DNA of 64,000 nt. Source: Lachancea kluyveri NRRL Y-12651. Taxonomy: Eukaryota > Ascomycota > Saccharomycetes > Saccharomycetales > Saccharomycetaceae. Under the pieces are notes generated by a model. The model was given only the letters and a program-made list of their open reading frames with translations. It was not told where the DNA came from and ran no database searches. This document shows positions 9,650 to 22,171 of this stretch, one piece after another (positions within the stretch are counted from its first letter, which is position 1; every line of letters starts with the position of its first letter). The DNA lies in assembly GCA_000149225.2 (NCBI GenBank), contig CM000690.1:1054001-1118000 (forward strand). Direction: 5' to 3'. Both the position numbers and the translations under genes were made by a program.

Positions 9650-9695
9650 AACCCACCCGTCCAAGCCCGTAGATATCATCACCATGCACGTAGTA

Positions 9696-9702
9696 TTACC
9701 CG
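9696..9702 (+). promoter_or_regulatory. Reb1 binding site (TTACCCG)
   Basis: TTACCCGG matches the Reb1 general regulatory factor consensus and lies 178 bp upstream of the CCT5 ATG. Reb1 keeps promoters free of nucleosomes and can also act as a roadblock terminator, here possibly for RPA12 transcripts. Confidence 0.6.
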
Positions 9703-9748
9703 GCCCTTATTGCCTCTTGAATCAAAAAAAAAAATGTGTCCATGAACG

Positions 9749-9757
9749 GGTGGCAAA
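9749..9757 (+). promoter_or_regulatory. PACE / Rpn4 site, CCT5 promoter
   Basis: GGTGGCAAA is an exact match to the proteasome-associated control element bound by Rpn4. It lies 123 bp before the CCT5 ATG, a normal activator distance, which suggests that this chaperonin subunit is induced with the proteasome regulon under proteotoxic stress. Confidence 0.7.
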
Positions 9758-9879
9758 ATTTCCTCTGCCCGCTCTCAAAATTCTAAATCTTTAGGCATTC
9801 GCATATACATATACATGTCTGACATATACTTGTACATTTTTTTTCCCATTTTATATATATATACGCATACACAGAAGTA

Positions 9880-11562
9880 ATGGCTCAAGCTCTACCTCAA
9901 GGCATGGAAATGCCCGATTTGTCCAATGCTATTGTCGCTCAAGATGAGATGGGCAGACCCTTCATCATCGTCAAAGATCAAGGCAATAAAAAAAGACAAC
10001 ACGGCTTGGAAGCCAAGAAATCTCATATCCTAGCCGCGAGATCTGTTGCATCCATCATCAAAACCTCTTTGGGCCCCCGTGGTTTGGATAAAATCTTGAT
10101 CTCTCCAGATGGTGAAATCACCATCACTAACGATGGTGCTACTATCTTGTCCCAAATGGAATTGGACAACGAGATTGCTAAGCTGTTGGTTCAACTCTCC
10201 AAATCCCAGGATGATGAGATTGGTGATGGTACTACCGGTGTTGTCGTTCTTGCCGGTGCTTTGCTAGACCAAGCGCTTGAACTGATTGAAAAGGGTATCC
10301 ATCCAATCAAAATCGCCAACGGTTTTGACGAGGCCGCCAAGTTGGCAATCAGACACCTGGAATCTGTCGCTGATGACATTGCTTCTGATGACACTGATTT
10401 TCATTCCTACTTGTTTAAAGCGGCAAAGACCTCTTTAGGCTCCAAAATCGTTTCCAAGAATCATGACAAGTTTGCACAGATGGCTGTCGATGCCGTTACT
10501 AGTGTGATGGATCTCGAAAGGAAAGACGTTGATTTTGAACTAATTAGATTAGAAGGACGTGTCGGTGGTGCTTTACAGGATTCTAAGTTGATCAAAGGTG
10601 TCATCCTGGATAAAGATTTCTCGCACCCACAGATGCCCAAAACTGTTGAACCAAAGGCTGGCCAAGATGGTGTCAAATTGGCAATCCTAACATGTCCGTT
10701 CGAGCCACCAAAACCAAAGACAAAGCACAAGTTGGATATCTCTAGTGTTGAAGAGTATCAAAAACTGCAAAGCTACGAACAGGATAAATTCAAAGAAATG
10801 ATCGATTATGTCAAGCAAGCAGGCGCAGACGTTGTCATTTGCCAATGGGGGTTTGACGATGAAGCCAACTATTTGTTGTTGCAAAACGAACTTCCTGCGG
10901 TTAGATGGGTTGGTGGTCAAGAATTGGAACTCATCGCCATTGCTACCAACGGCCGTATTGTCCCACGTTTCCAAGACCTTAACAATGAGAAATTGGGTAC
11001 TTGTGGTAAAATATACGAGTTAGAATTTGGTACCACTAAGGACCGTATGTTGGTCATTGAAGAATGCTCCAATTCTAAAACCGTCACTTGTTTCATCAGA
11101 GGTTCTAACAAGATGATCATCGACGAAGCAAAACGTGCTCTACATGATTCCTTATGCGTTGTCCGTAATTTGGTTAAAGACTCTAGGGTAGTTTATGGTG
11201 GTGGTGCTGCAGAGGTCACAATGTCGATTGCTGTTTCTGAAGAGGCTGATAGACAACGTGGCATTGACCAGTATGCGTTCCGTGCCTTTTCTCAAGCCTT
11301 GGATACCATCCCAATGACTTTAGCTGAAAATTCAGGTCTAGATCCAATTGAAACCCTATCTTCTCTAAAGAGTAGACAGATAAAGGAACAAACCTCTACC
11401 GTAGGTGTTGACTGTTTAGGTAAGGGGTCTACAAATATGAAAGAGCTATTTGTCGTTGACCCATTGATTGGTAAAAAACAACAAATTTCATTAGCTACCC
11501 AGTTGTGCAGAATGATTCTGAAAATCGACAATGTCATCATCAGTGGGAAAGACGATTATTAG
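9880..11562 (+). CDS. CCT5: TRiC/CCT chaperonin subunit epsilon
   Basis: This 560-residue group II chaperonin subunit folds actin, tubulin and WD40 proteins as part of the cytosolic eight-membered ring. ATP-site motifs are clear: SLGPRGLDK (residues 63-71), NDGATIL (84-90) and GDGTTG (115-120). The C-terminal equatorial part has GGGAAE and [11 protein letters not shown]. Length is close to S. cerevisiae Cct5 (562). Strand and place match YJR064W. It converges on ARP3 across a T-rich spacer. Confidence 0.97.
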   Translation: MAQALPQGMEMPDLSNAIVAQDEMGRPFIIVKDQGNKKRQHGLEAKKSHILAARSVASIIKTSLGPRGLDKILISPDGEITITNDGATILSQMELDNEIAKLLVQLSKSQDDEIGDGTTGVVVLAGALLDQALELIEKGIHPIKIANGFDEAAKLAIRHLESVADDIASDDTDFHSYLFKAAKTSLGSKIVSKNHDKFAQMAVDAVTSVMDLERKDVDFELIRLEGRVGGALQDSKLIKGVILDKDFSHPQMPKTVEPKAGQDGVKLAILTCPFEPPKPKTKHKLDISSVEEYQKLQSYEQDKFKEMIDYVKQAGADVVICQWGFDDEANYLLLQNELPAVRWVGGQELELIAIATNGRIVPRFQDLNNEKLGTCGKIYELEFGTTKDRMLVIEECSNSKTVTCFIRGSNKMIIDEAKRALHDSLCVVRNLVKDSRVVYGGGAAEVTMSIAVSEEADRQRGIDQYAFRAFSQALDTIPMTLAENSGLDPIETLSSLKSRQIKEQTSTVGVDCLGKGSTNMKELFVVDPLIGKKQQISLATQLCRMILKIDNVIISGKDDY

Positions 11563-11971
11563 CCTAGTATAGGTTTTTCCCTTTCAAAGCAAATGTACAT
11601 AGGATAAAAAAAAGGTAAAAGAATAAGAGAAAAAAAAAAAGAAGAGAAAGTCATAAAGAACAACAAACAAATTGAAGTAGTTAGCAATCATTTTCTCACG
11701 ATTTTCTTTTTTACTTTTATTCCTTTATTGTCCCTTTTTCCTTTTCCTTTTCCTTTTCCTTTTTATTTTTCATTTCCTGGTATCCCTACCACGCCCCTGT
11801 ATAGATAAGCATACGTTACATTGTTACTCATTTTCTCTTCTCTACTCTTTAAAAATCGGATCGAAAGGTGTATACACATACTCTCCTCTTTAATAATGCG
11901 TACTATCTTTTCTCTTTACATTCTTTTTTTTTTTTTCTCTTTTATACACGGAAACACTACTCGCTATAACT
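11563..11971. other. Convergent terminator region of CCT5 and ARP3 with CCTTTT repeats
   Basis: This 409-bp spacer between two convergent stops is pyrimidine-rich on the plus strand. It includes about five tandem copies of a 6-bp unit (TCCTTT or CCTTTT) at roughly 11729-11763 and a run of T residues at 11923-11937. These are typical yeast 3'-end signals; no gene is visible. Confidence 0.6.
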
Positions 11972-13342
11972 TCAAACCATGTTAAATAAACTAAAATTTC
12001 TCACGATTTCAGGGCCATATTCTTCGTAATCTTGTTTGGTATGACAGTAGCTCTTGAATTCGGCTGTTTGAGCCAACAAAGACCCACCAAACCAAACTGC
12101 ATTTCTTTGTCTTCTATGCGAGATCACTTGAACGTCAACACCAGTGGATTTGGTACCACTCAATAACTCGCTTTGTGCGATTCTGTTGTTCACGATTGAT
12201 TTTAAATCTCTTTGCAAACGACGACCAAAGTCTTTGAACATGGTAGAACCACCAGAAAGCACAATGTTATTGTACAAACCCTTACGAACATCGATTGGAC
12301 AGGCTTGGATAGTTTGATCCACAACCGTAGGCAATGGAGTCAAAAAATCCGAGGAAGCTATTTCAGGGTTGAAAAAAATTTCTGGAGCCAAAAACCTCTC
12401 GTAACCAACGTCCACAATTTTTTTCTTGGTACTTTCGCTGTTCTCAACAATAAATTGGGCAAACTTTCCGGCGTCTCTATCAAACTTGTTGAACTCTTTA
12501 ACTATATCGGGACAAACGTAACAATACTCTTGCTTGATACGTTCTGCGGTCCTCAAGGAGGTGTCTACTTCCCCACGTTCTCTTAATAAAGATTGAATGA
12601 ACAGAGTAATGTCTCTACCTGCAATCGGAATGTTCTTAATAGCAGAACCAATGACGTAACCTTCTGCAACTGGAATAACATGTGTGACACCATCACCTGA
12701 ATCAATAACAGTACCCGTCAGCGATCTGTCAGTAACTTTGGAAGAGGTCCATGAGGCAGCCAAGGCCAATACAGCCTGAACCGCAATATATAGACCTGCA
12801 CAGTTGAAACTCTCAAAGAAAATTTCAGCTACCTGCTCTCTATTTTCTGGAGGGTTAAGTGGTGGTTCAGTGAGCAAGAAGAAATGATCTTCAGGCTCGG
12901 TTCTCAAATATTTGAAAATCGAGTTTTCCCAAAACCTTTCCATGTGGTCCCAGTTTTCAACTTGACCATGTCTGATGGGATAGCTCAATGAATAAGAGGG
13001 ACCGCGAGAAGCAGCCAAAGCTTCGTTACCGATGTAAAAGTCTAAGTCTTCAGTGCCTCTTTTCCCGGCGAGGTTGTTTGAAAGTAATGCAGAGGCGGCC
13101 AAACTATCGAAGGATGTAGCCGAAGTTGAGTTACCAAAGTACGGATTACCAGCAGAGCCACCAGGCTGAGCACCGGAACCACCCATTGTTGCAACTGCTG
13201 ATGACTTCTTGGTATTTGAAGGTTGAGCGGTGGCGATCGCTGTTGGAAAGACCCATGAAGGAGAATCATTACCGGCAAACCCTAGCTTGGTCAAACCAGT
13301 ACCATTATCCATTACCACAGCAGGGTTATTCAAGTATGACAT
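11972..13342 (-). CDS. ARP3: Actin-related protein 3, Arp2/3 complex
   Basis: This 456-residue actin-fold protein forms, with Arp2, the nucleating pair of the Arp2/3 complex in cortical actin patches during endocytosis. Visible actin signatures are the N-terminal [16 protein letters not shown] phosphate loop, [14 protein letters not shown] for the second phosphate loop and [15 protein letters not shown] near the C-terminus. A Ser/Ala/Gly-rich insertion (residues about 40-85) is typical of fungal Arp3. S. cerevisiae Arp3 has 449 residues. Place and strand match YJR065C. Confidence 0.97.
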   Translation of the reverse strand: MSYLNNPAVVMDNGTGLTKLGFAGNDSPSWVFPTAIATAQPSNTKKSSAVATMGGSGAQPGGSAGNPYFGNSTSATSFDSLAASALLSNNLAGKRGTEDLDFYIGNEALAASRGPSYSLSYPIRHGQVENWDHMERFWENSIFKYLRTEPEDHFFLLTEPPLNPPENREQVAEIFFESFNCAGLYIAVQAVLALAASWTSSKVTDRSLTGTVIDSGDGVTHVIPVAEGYVIGSAIKNIPIAGRDITLFIQSLLRERGEVDTSLRTAERIKQEYCYVCPDIVKEFNKFDRDAGKFAQFIVENSESTKKKIVDVGYERFLAPEIFFNPEIASSDFLTPLPTVVDQTIQACPIDVRKGLYNNIVLSGGSTMFKDFGRRLQRDLKSIVNNRIAQSELLSGTKSTGVDVQVISHRRQRNAVWFGGSLLAQTAEFKSYCHTKQDYEEYGPEIVRNFSLFNMV

Positions 13343-14027
13343 TGTTACTGCTCCTTGTTTCCTTGTTGTATAGAATTGATCTGGCTGGAGAAGGTAACTC
13401 GAGAGAAGGACGCATTATTCAAAAAGGGGTTTCGTCCAAGATTGAAACATCCGCGTATAATGTGATTAAGTCACGTGTATGAACTTACATGCTTAATGTA
13501 TACGATAATAAATTACATAGTGCAGTATACGTAACATGGCACTGCCCTCCAAGATTGAGAAATCACGGACAAATGATCCAAATTAAAAATTTATACACCC
13601 CAAACAACTTATATTAAACTTTGTTAAAAGAAACGAAGACTAATTTGTGAAAATAGTTAAATAATCCCGTGGAATTCCTATGTTATGAACATTTACATCA
13701 CATGACCTGTCTACTCAAGTAGTATTTCCATGCAACTACGAGCACAAGGTAGGATGACAAGCCAAATTTTTAGTAAGGAAACGATCTTACACCAATCAAT
13801 GAAGTTCTGAAACACTACTGAATTAATCGGTTGTTTCTCTGCCCTGCTTTTACACAGATGTCTGAGTATTTACGGCCTCTGCTCTCGAAGTTTTTGTTAC
13901 CCGGTCGTTAAGAACATATCCGGGCTCTCGCTTGGCATTACCATCTTTAATACACTTGGGGGATCGCTTCATCCATTAACATCAATAACAAGCAAGCAAG
14001 CAAATTTGCTGAAACTATACAGGATAC
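13343..14027. other. Divergent ARP3-TOR promoter region
   Basis: This 685-bp region separates two divergent essential genes. It contains one Cbf1/E-box-type site, TCACGTG at 13471-13477, and a Reb1 site, TTACCCG at 13897-13903, about 125 bp before the TOR ATG. The rest is A/T-rich with no RNA gene. The E-box has the centromere CDEI form (GTCACGTG), but no adjacent AT tract or CDEIII is present. Confidence 0.55.
13897..13903 (+). promoter_or_regulatory. Reb1 binding site (TTACCCG), TOR promoter
   Basis: TTACCCGG lies 125 bp upstream of the TOR start, within the usual nucleosome-free zone. It matches the Reb1 core exactly and is the same form as the site before CCT5. Confidence 0.55.
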
Positions 14028-17000
14028 ATGTTAAGAAGGAAGGGAGAACACAAGTCTAGAAAGAGGTTGACCTCAAATGGAAACTCTTCTGACACTCTTT
14101 CTGCCTCTTCAACCAGCGCAACAGCAGCAACGACGGCTGCTGGTGCCACTTCAGCTGGCGTCGGCGCCACCGGTTCGGCTTCAGCAGACGCTGGACAATC
14201 TGTTCCCTCTGGTGCTACGGGTGGTACCGCCGGTGACTCCGATTCGGACTCAACTTTTACCGCTTTCACTTTAATCTTTAACAAGCTGAAGAGTAGCAAC
14301 CCTCAGGAACGCAGAACTGCTTCTTTTGAACTGAAAAATAGTTTGATATCATTGGCACGTGAGGTTTCTACTGAACAATTTCAAAGGTCCAGTAATGACA
14401 TAAATAATAAAATATTTGAGTTAATCCATGGATCAGATTCGAACGAAAAACTAGGAGGTGTCCTTGCGGTAGACACCTTGATCGATTTTTACGCTCATAC
14501 TGATGAATTGCCAAACCAAACGTCCAGACTAGCGAATTATTTAAGGGTGTTGATTCCATCAAGTGATATAGAGGTAATGAGGGCAGCTGCAAAAACATTG
14601 GGGAAACTGGCTGTACCAGGCGGGACCCTTACCTCAGATTTTGTTGAATTTGAGGTAAAGACCTGTATTGAATGGCTGACCACTTCACCAGAAAGTTCCT
14701 CTTCTAATTCTAAACAAGAGTATAGGAAGCATGCATCACTGCTGATCATTGCAGCTATTGCAAACAACTCTCCTTATCTGCTGTATCCGTACGTGAATTC
14801 CATCTTGGATAATATTTGGAGGGCCCTGCGTGACTCCAAGTTGGTCATACGAACAGATGCTGCCGTAACTCTAGGAAAGTGTTTGGAAATAATTAGTGAT
14901 AGAGATTCCAATTTGACGAAGCAATGGTTCGAACGGTTATTTAAGGGCTGCGTTTATGGCCTCAAATTGAACACCAATGAATCTATTCATGGTACACTCT
15001 TAGTCTACAGAGAGTTAGTTTCTCTTAAGGGGTCACATTTGCAGGACAAATTTGATGAAATTTATGATACAACAATGCGGTACAGAGACCATAAGTACGG
15101 TGTTATTAGAAAGGAGATATACGCTATCCTTCCACTATTGGCCTCTTTTGATCCACAGCTGTTCACTCAAAAAAATTTGGATCAAACCATGATTCACTAC
15201 TTGACTTTGTTAAAAAACATGAATGCAACTCCAACAAATAACTCCGATAAGGCAGCTATTTTAGTCTCTATCGGTGATATCGCATTTCAAGTGGGTTCCA
15301 ACATTGCCCCATACATGGATTCCATTCTTGATAATATCAGGGACGGCCTATTGACAAAGTACAAATTGAGAAAAGATTTTGAAAGTGAGATATTCTACTG
15401 CATCGGTAAGTTGGCTTGCGCTGTTGGCCCAGTTCTGGCCAAACATTTAAACAAAGATTTATTGAATTTGATGTTGGCATGTCCCTTATCTGACTACATG
15501 CAAGATACACTTGCAACTTTAAACGAGAGAATTCCTGCTTTAGAACCTGTAATTAACGAGAAGTTGCTGGATTTATTATCTTTATCGCTTTGTGGTGATA
15601 AGTTCAGACCACCAGGTTCTCCGACGCCCTTAAAATCTTTATCTATAGAGAAGGCAAGAAACTATAGGGACCAGTCTGTGCTCCGCAAAACAGGAGATTT
15701 TAACGACGATATAAAGGATTCCTTGGTGCTCACACAGTCTTTGAGAATGTTACAAACCATTAAACACAAGTATTCTTTGACCGAATTCGTAAGACTGGTG
15801 ACAATAACTTACATTGAGCACGAAAACCCTCAGGTGAGAAAGTTGGCTGCTTTGACTTCATGTGATTTATTTGTTAAGGATAATATTTGCAAACAAACTT
15901 CTCTTCACGCTTTAAATGCTGTGTCAGAAGTTTTATGTAAACTCCTAGCAGTTGCCATCACTGATCCAGTGGCAGAAATCAGATTTGAAATTTTGAAACA
16001 TTTAGACACAAACTTTGATCCACAACTCTCTCAACCAGACAGTGTACGGTTGTTATTTATGGCATTGAATGATGAAATATTTGCAATTCAAATGGAAGCT
16101 ATGAAAATTATTGGTAGACTGACTGCCATCAACCCAGCATACATCATCCCGTCTTTGAGAAAAACATTAATACAACTATTAACCCAACTAAAATATTCAA
16201 GCATGTCTAGAAAAAAAGAAGAGAGTGCGTCATTGCTTTGCACGCTAATTAGTTCCAGTAAGGATGTGACCAAGCCCTACATTGAGCCCATCCTTGACGT
16301 TTTGTTACCAAAGTCTCAAGATGCTTCTTCAGCTGTTGCATCCACTTCTTTAAAAGCTATTGGTGAACTATCCGTTGTTGGCGGTGAAGATATGCAGCAT
16401 TTCTTGGACGAACTAATGCCATTAATTATTGACATGTTCCAAGACCAGTCTAACTCCTTTAAGCGAGACGCCGCATTAAAAACGTTGGGTCAACTGGCTG
16501 CCTCCTCAGGCTACGTCATTGATCCACTACTAGACTATCCTCAATTACTCGGCGTTTTGATTAACATTTTGAAATCTGAGAGCTCTCAAAATATCAGAAG
16601 AGAAACCGTTAGGTTGATAGGTATTTTGGGTGCTTTAGATCCTTACAAGCACAGGGAAGTAGAAAGGGCGTCTAGTACCAAAATATCAGTAGAACAAAAT
16701 GCCCCTCCAATCGATATCGCCTTATTGATGCAAGGCATGTCTCCATCAAACGAAGAATATTACCCCACAGTAGTAATTGGTACCTTAATGAAAATTTTGA
16801 AAGACACTTCGTTATCTTCACATCATACTGCGGTCATTCAAGCAATAATGCATATTTTCCAGACATTGGGTTTACGCTGCGTTTCATTTTTGAAACAGAT
16901 TATTCCAGGTATTATTACCGTAATGCACATCTGTCCACCTTCTTTATTAGAGTTCTACTTTCAACAATTAGGGGTTTTGGTTTCCATCGTGAAGCAGCAC

Positions 17001-20000
17001 ATCAGGCCTTATGTGAGCGAAATATATGAAGTTATCAAAGAATTTTTTCCATTGGTAAATCTACAGATCACAATAATATCAGTGATCGAGTTCATCTCAA
17101 AATCTCTAGAAGGAGAATTTAAGGCTTATCTTCCTTCGACTCTGACTTTGTTTCTAGAAATTTTGGAGAAGGACAAATCGAACAGAAAATTAGTTTCGGT
17201 CAGAATTTTGAAGTCTCTAGTAGTATTCGGGTCAAATCTAGAAGAATTTGCACATCTGATTGTTCCAGCTATTGTAAGAATGGCTGAATATGGCACAGGT
17301 GTTTTAAAGAAAGTCGCCATCGTCACATTAGGGAGATTGGCCAAGAACATAAACCTCTCAGAAATGTCTTCAAGAATTGTTCAAACGTTGATGCGTGTTC
17401 TGAATACGGCAGACGCCGATTTGGTGAAAGCAACAATGAACACCTTAAGTCTATTATTGTTACAATTAGGAACAGACTTTACAGTATTCATTCCCATCGT
17501 TAACAAAACCCTTGTAAGAAACCACATTCAGCATACTGTCTATGATCAGCTTGTAAACAAATTATTAAACAACGAGCCTCTTCCAACAAACATAATTGTT
17601 GACAAAGATTTTGATGTTCAGAGTAAAGAGCTTGCAGAGGCTGAATTGCCTTCAAAAAAATTGCCTGTCAATCAGTTGGTTTTGAAGAATGCATGGGAAT
17701 GTAGTCAGCAACGTACCAAAGAAGATTGGCAAGAGTGGATCAGAAGGTTGTCAATTCAGTTGCTAAAAGAGTCCCCATCACACGCCTTGAGGGCATGCTC
17801 TGGCTTAGCTGGTATCTATTATCCACTGGCAAGAGAATTGTTTAATGCGTCCTTTGCAAGCTGCTGGACTGAGTTATACACGCAATACCAGGAAGACCTA
17901 GTTCAGTCTTTGTGCATGGCTCTATCGTCACCCAATAATCCACCAGAGATTCATCAAACACTATTAAACCTTGTTGAATTTATGGAACACGACGATAAAC
18001 CTTTGCCAATCCCAATTCCGACTTTGGGTGAGTATGCACAACGGTGTCATGCATATGCGAAAGCCTTGCATTATAAAGAACTAGAGTTTATCCAGGAACC
18101 AAGCACTGCGACAATCGAATCTCTAATCAGTATTAATAACCAACTCCACCAGACCGATGCAGCAATTGGTATTTTGAAGCATGCTCAGCAACACCATGAT
18201 TTGCAGTTGAAGGAAACTTGGTACGAGAAACTACAGAGGTGGGAGGATGCTTTGAATGCATACAACCAACGTGAAGCCGCTGGCGATACTTCCACTATTG
18301 AAGTCACCATGGGTAAGATGAGGTCTCTACATGCATTAGGCGAGTGGGATCAACTTTCAGAATTAGCTGCCGAAAAATGGAATTCGTCTTCAACTGATAT
18401 AAAACGCTCAATTGCGCCTTTGGCTGCTGCCGCTGCATGGGGGTTGGGCCAATGGGATAGAATTGAAAATTACATTGAGGTAATGAAGCCACAATCTCCC
18501 GATAAGGCGTTTTTCGATGCTATTCTATGCTTGCACAGAAACAACTTTAATGAAGCGTCTGAACACATTTTTAAAGCAAGAGATCTTTTAGTTACTGAAA
18601 TTTCTGCTTTAATCAACGAAAGTTATAATAGAGCTTATGGTGTCGTCGTCCGTACTCAGATGATCGCTGAATTAGAGGAAATCATACAGTATAAAAAATT
18701 ATCACAATTATCAGACAAAAGAGCTACCATGAGAAAGACGTGGAATAAAAGATTGTTAGGCTGCCAGAAAAATGTTGATGTCTGGCAAAGAATTTTGAGA
18801 GTCAGATCTTTGGTTGTAAAACCAAAACAAGACATGCAGATCTGGATCAAGTTTGCCAATCTTTGTAGGAAATCTGGCCGAATTGGGTTGGCTCAAAAAG
18901 CTTTGAATTCCCTGCTAGAAGAAGGTGGCGATCCCGAACATCCAAACACTGCGAGAGCACCACCTCCAGTTGTTTATGCTCAGTTGAAATATATGTGGGC
19001 CACAGGTTCTCAAAAAGACGCATTACGTCACTTGATTAGCTTCACCTCCAGGATGGCGCACGATTTAGGTCTAGACCCAAGTAACATGATTGCTCAAAGT
19101 ATTCCTCAAAACACAATTATCCCTGTACACCATATTGGAGATTACACGAAATTATTGGCTCGATGCTTTTTAAAGCAAGGTGAATGGCGTGTTTTACTTC
19201 AACCTAATTGGAGACTTGAAAATCCAGATGCTATATTGGGTTCATATTTATTAGCAACGCATTTTGACAATACTTGGTACAAAGCATGGCACAACTGGGC
19301 TTTGGCTAACTTCGAGGTCATATCTTTAATTACTGCAAGACACAAAGACGAAACAGCTACACAGGGCAACTCTGCTGATAACTTTTCTGCCATTGAGAAT
19401 GGCGTTGTTGTTGGTGTGGACTCCGCGAATGCTAGCGCCAATCAATATCCACCAGAGTTAATACAGAGGCATGTTGTTCCTGCTATCAAAGGGTTTTTTC
19501 ACTCAATATCTCTATCAGAGTCTAACTCCCTTCAAGATACCCTAAGGCTTTTGACTTTGTGGTTTACTTTTGGTGGTATTCCCGAGGCCGCTCAGTCGAT
19601 GCATGAGGGGTTCAATTTAATCAAGATTGATAACTGGTTAGAAGTTATACCTCAACTGATTTCTCGTATTCATCAACCTAATCAAACAGTAAGCAGATCT
19701 TTATTGTCGTTATTGTCTGATTTGGGTAAAGCACACCCCCAAGCTTTGGTTTATCCATTGACTGTTGCCATCAAATCAGAATCTGTTTCTAGACAAAAAG
19801 CTGCATTGTCAATAATCGAAAAGATGAGAATTCATAGCTCCACTTTAGTTGATCAAGCTGAGTTGGTTAGTCATGAGTTAATCAGAGTTGCGGTATTATG
19901 GCATGAATTGTGGTACGAAGGTTTAGAAGATGCTAGTAGACAGTTTTTCGGTGAACATAACACCGAAAAGATGTTTGCCACATTAGAGCCGTTACATGAA

Positions 20001-21434
20001 ATGTTAAAGCGTGGCCCTGAGACTTTGAGAGAAATATCCTTTCAAAACTCTTTTGGAAGAGATTTAGCTGATGCTTACGAATGGGTTATGAATTACAAAC
20101 GCACCAAGGACATCAGTAATTTAAACCAGGCATGGGACATATACTATAACGTTTTCCGCCGGATTAGCAGACAAATTCCACAGCTGCAAACGTTAGAATT
20201 ACAGCACGTTTCTCCTAAGTTGCTGCCTGCTCGCGATCTTGATTTAGCTGTTCCTGGTACTTACCGTGCTGGCCAACCCATCATCAGGATTGCCTATTTT
20301 GAACCTGTCTTTTCAGTAATTTCGTCCAAACAAAGACCGCGTCGTTTATCCATCAAGGGTAGTAATGGTAAGGATTACCAATATGTATTGAAGGGACATG
20401 AAGATATCAGACAAGACAATTTGGTCATGCAATTGTTCGGATTAGTGAATACACTACTTCAGAATGATCCCGAGTGTTTTCAAAGACATTTGGACATTCA
20501 AAAGTATCCTGCTATTCCATTATCTCCTAAATCAGGTTTACTAGGTTGGGTTCCTAACAGTGATACGTTCCATGTTTTAATCAGAGAACACCGTGAGTCT
20601 CGTAAAATTCCTTTGAACATAGAACACAGAATCATGTTGCAAATGGCCCCAGATTATGATAACCTAACTTTGCTTCAGAAGGTTGAAGTTTTCACTTACG
20701 CTTTAGACAACACAAGGGGCCAAGACTTGTATAAAGTATTATGGTTGAAGAGTAGATCATCTGAATCCTGGTTAGAGCGTCGTACCACGTATACCAGGTC
20801 ATTGGCTGTGATGTCTATGGTTGGATACATCTTGGGTTTGGGTGATCGTCACCCCAGTAACTTGATGTTGGATCGCATAACCGGTAAAGTTGTTCACATC
20901 GATTTCGGTGATTGTTTTGAAGCTGCGATCTTGAGAGAGAAATACCCCGAAAAAGTTCCATTTAGATTAACGAAGATGTTGACTTATGCAATGGAGGTCA
21001 GTGGGATTGAGGGCAGTTTCCGTATCACATGCGAGAACGTTATGAGAGTTTTAAGAGATAATAAAGAGTCTCTAATGGCGATTTTGGAAGCTTTTGCATA
21101 TGATCCGTTGATCAATTGGGGGTTTGATTTGCCAACACAGGCCATTGCTGAGCAAACAGGTATACAGTTGCCGTTGACGAACCCAAGTGAACTTTTGAGA
21201 AAGGGGGTAATAAGCGTTGAAGAAGCAGCTAAACTGGAAATACAGCAAAAGATTGAGATCAGAAATGCCAGGGCCACTTTGGTGTTGAAGAGAATTACTG
21301 ACAAATTGACTGGTAACGATTTCCGCAGGTTTCACGAGTTGGACGTTCAGGAACAAGTAGATAAGTTGATTCAACAGGCAACATCAGTAGAAAACTTATG
21401 CCAACATTACATTGGTTGGTGTTCCTTCTGGTAG
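14028..21434 (+). CDS. TOR1: TOR phosphatidylinositol-3-kinase-related protein kinase (single ancestral TOR)
   Basis: This 2468-residue Ser/Thr kinase is the core of TORC1 and, in a single-TOR yeast, presumably TORC2. Domains in order: a low-complexity Ala/Ser/Gly N-terminus (about 20-85), HEAT repeats to about residue 1250, the FAT domain, the FRB domain ([17 protein letters not shown]), the kinase domain and a FATC tail ending in YIGWCSFW. In the FRB, Ser1970 corresponds to yeast Tor1 Ser1972, so the protein should bind FKBP12-rapamycin. Catalytic D2273 (GLGDRHPSN) and metal-binding D2292 (HIDFGDCF) are intact. Length matches Tor1 (2470) and Tor2 (2474). Its neighbours place it as the single counterpart of both YJR066W and YKL203C. 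Confidence 0.98.
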   Translation: MLRRKGEHKSRKRLTSNGNSSDTLSASSTSATAATTAAGATSAGVGATGSASADAGQSVPSGATGGTAGDSDSDSTFTAFTLIFNKLKSSNPQERRTASFELKNSLISLAREVSTEQFQRSSNDINNKIFELIHGSDSNEKLGGVLAVDTLIDFYAHTDELPNQTSRLANYLRVLIPSSDIEVMRAAAKTLGKLAVPGGTLTSDFVEFEVKTCIEWLTTSPESSSSNSKQEYRKHASLLIIAAIANNSPYLLYPYVNSILDNIWRALRDSKLVIRTDAAVTLGKCLEIISDRDSNLTKQWFERLFKGCVYGLKLNTNESIHGTLLVYRELVSLKGSHLQDKFDEIYDTTMRYRDHKYGVIRKEIYAILPLLASFDPQLFTQKNLDQTMIHYLTLLKNMNATPTNNSDKAAILVSIGDIAFQVGSNIAPYMDSILDNIRDGLLTKYKLRKDFESEIFYCIGKLACAVGPVLAKHLNKDLLNLMLACPLSDYMQDTLATLNERIPALEPVINEKLLDLLSLSLCGDKFRPPGSPTPLKSLSIEKARNYRDQSVLRKTGDFNDDIKDSLVLTQSLRMLQTIKHKYSLTEFVRLVTITYIEHENPQVRKLAALTSCDLFVKDNICKQTSLHALNAVSEVLCKLLAVAITDPVAEIRFEILKHLDTNFDPQLSQPDSVRLLFMALNDEIFAIQMEAMKIIGRLTAINPAYIIPSLRKTLIQLLTQLKYSSMSRKKEESASLLCTLISSSKDVTKPYIEPILDVLLPKSQDASSAVASTSLKAIGELSVVGGEDMQHFLDELMPLIIDMFQDQSNSFKRDAALKTLGQLAASSGYVIDPLLDYPQLLGVLINILKSESSQNIRRETVRLIGILGALDPYKHREVERASSTKISVEQNAPPIDIALLMQGMSPSNEEYYPTVVIGTLMKILKDTSLSSHHTAVIQAIMHIFQTLGLRCVSFLKQIIPGIITVMHICPPSLLEFYFQQLGVLVSIVKQHIRPYVSEIYEVIKEFFPLVNLQITIISVIEFISKSLEGEFKAYLPSTLTLFLEILEKDKSNRKLVSVRILKSLVVFGSNLEEFAHLIVPAIVRMAEYGTGVLKKVAIVTLGRLAKNINLSEMSSRIVQTLMRVLNTADADLVKATMNTLSLLLLQLGTDFTVFIPIVNKTLVRNHIQHTVYDQLVNKLLNNEPLPTNIIVDKDFDVQSKELAEAELPSKKLPVNQLVLKNAWECSQQRTKEDWQEWIRRLSIQLLKESPSHALRACSGLAGIYYPLARELFNASFASCWTELYTQYQEDLVQSLCMALSSPNNPPEIHQTLLNLVEFMEHDDKPLPIPIPTLGEYAQRCHAYAKALHYKELEFIQEPSTATIESLISINNQLHQTDAAIGILKHAQQHHDLQLKETWYEKLQRWEDALNAYNQREAAGDTSTIEVTMGKMRSLHALGEWDQLSELAAEKWNSSSTDIKRSIAPLAAAAAWGLGQWDRIENYIEVMKPQSPDKAFFDAILCLHRNNFNEASEHIFKARDLLVTEISALINESYNRAYGVVVRTQMIAELEEIIQYKKLSQLSDKRATMRKTWNKRLLGCQKNVDVWQRILRVRSLVVKPKQDMQIWIKFANLCRKSGRIGLAQKALNSLLEEGGDPEHPNTARAPPPVVYAQLKYMWATGSQKDALRHLISFTSRMAHDLGLDPSNMIAQSIPQNTIIPVHHIGDYTKLLARCFLKQGEWRVLLQPNWRLENPDAILGSYLLATHFDNTWYKAWHNWALANFEVISLITARHKDETATQGNSADNFSAIENGVVVGVDSANASANQYPPELIQRHVVPAIKGFFHSISLSESNSLQDTLRLLTLWFTFGGIPEAAQSMHEGFNLIKIDNWLEVIPQLISRIHQPNQTVSRSLLSLLSDLGKAHPQALVYPLTVAIKSESVSRQKAALSIIEKMRIHSSTLVDQAELVSHELIRVAVLWHELWYEGLEDASRQFFGEHNTEKMFATLEPLHEMLKRGPETLREISFQNSFGRDLADAYEWVMNYKRTKDISNLNQAWDIYYNVFRRISRQIPQLQTLELQHVSPKLLPARDLDLAVPGTYRAGQPIIRIAYFEPVFSVISSKQRPRRLSIKGSNGKDYQYVLKGHEDIRQDNLVMQLFGLVNTLLQNDPECFQRHLDIQKYPAIPLSPKSGLLGWVPNSDTFHVLIREHRESRKIPLNIEHRIMLQMAPDYDNLTLLQKVEVFTYALDNTRGQDLYKVLWLKSRSSESWLERRTTYTRSLAVMSMVGYILGLGDRHPSNLMLDRITGKVVHIDFGDCFEAAILREKYPEKVPFRLTKMLTYAMEVSGIEGSFRITCENVMRVLRDNKESLMAILEAFAYDPLINWGFDLPTQAIAEQTGIQLPLTNPSELLRKGVISVEEAAKLEIQQKIEIRNARATLVLKRITDKLTGNDFRRFHELDVQEQVDKLIQQATSVENLCQHYIGWCSFW

Positions 21435-21468
21435 CCCAAGTGTTCGGTACATACCCATATATACAATT

Positions 21469-21930
21469 CTAAAAGTATTTTTCACTGTATTTACGCAGTG
21501 TTTGTTCCCATTTTACTATGACAGGGTGCTCATCATTAACGAGATTGTAGTTCTCATCAAAGTTCGTCTTGGTTAAGACCTTATTGATGCGTAGCTCCTT
21601 TTGGGCCAGTAGAAAATCTCTTTGTAGCTCCTCGTCTTCGCTGCCATATGTTGCTGCCAAGGCCTGTAACTTACCAAGCAGTCCTCCCACCTTCATGCCC
21701 AATAGAGCGCCTTGAGGAAAAGAATCATCAAACCCAGTCTGCAGATTTTCCTCCTTTGCTGATGAAATACCATCTAAGTAGCCTCTTTTTGAATGAACCT
21801 GCCGCAGCTTTCTGATTTCAATAGTTTCATTATTTTGTGGTAGGTTGCCATCGCCGTTTATACCATGAGGTAGTGATGTAGTATGATCATCGGAATCAGA
21901 ACTCCAAAATACATCATCCATACTAGACAT
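21469..21930 (-). CDS. YAE1: Adaptor for iron-sulfur cluster insertion into Rli1 (deca-GX3 protein)
   Basis: This 153-residue protein has the deca-GX3 repeat of the Yae1/Lto1 family: Gly residues spaced four apart through GYLDGISSAKEE, NLQTGFDDSF and QGALLGMKVGGLLGKL (about residues 50-90). Yae1 with Lto1 delivers Rli1 (ABCE1) to the cytosolic Fe-S assembly machinery. S. cerevisiae Yae1 has 141 residues. The start at 21930 gives MSSMDDVFW, matching the acidic, aromatic N-terminus of the family. It converges tightly on TOR (34 bp between stops), as in YJR066W-YJR067C. Confidence 0.9.
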   Translation of the reverse strand: MSSMDDVFWSSDSDDHTTSLPHGINGDGNLPQNNETIEIRKLRQVHSKRGYLDGISSAKEENLQTGFDDSFPQGALLGMKVGGLLGKLQALAATYGSEDEELQRDFLLAQKELRINKVLTKTNFDENYNLVNDEHPVIVKWEQTLRKYSEKYF

Positions 21931-22089
21931 ATCAAACTGAAAGAAAAATTATGATATAGATCTATTACTAAAATTTCTTTTAAATACGGATCCGTTTAGT
22001 CTCTGAAGGTAATATGTAAGTGAGATATTTCGCTTACTAACAATGAATCGTTGACAACCAGCTTTGACGTGGAAAAAAATCAAAACTTT

Positions 22090-22097
22090 ACGCGAAA
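22090..22097 (+). promoter_or_regulatory. MCB/SCB-like G1/S site, RFC2 promoter
   Basis: ACGCGAAA combines the Mbp1 core (ACGCG) with the Swi4 core (CGCGAAA). It lies 75 bp upstream of the RFC2 ATG, consistent with G1/S-phase expression of replication genes. Confidence 0.55.
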
Positions 22098-22171
22098 TTT
22101 GCAAAGTTATTCATAAAGAAAACAGTAATTAACAACAAACTAACCGAACTCCTAGAGTCCCAAACAAAGCA

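Noticed and set aside
13470-13560. GTCACGTG followed by fairly A/T-rich DNA, considered as a point centromere
   Set aside because: The following DNA is not AT-rich enough for CDEII and there is no CDEIII core containing TTCCGAA.
22016-22061. GTAAGT donor, TACTAAC branch point and CAG acceptor before RFC2, considered as an intron
   Set aside because: The interval would be about 45 nt with the branch point only 14 nt from the donor, too short for a yeast intron, and RFC2 needs no upstream exon.
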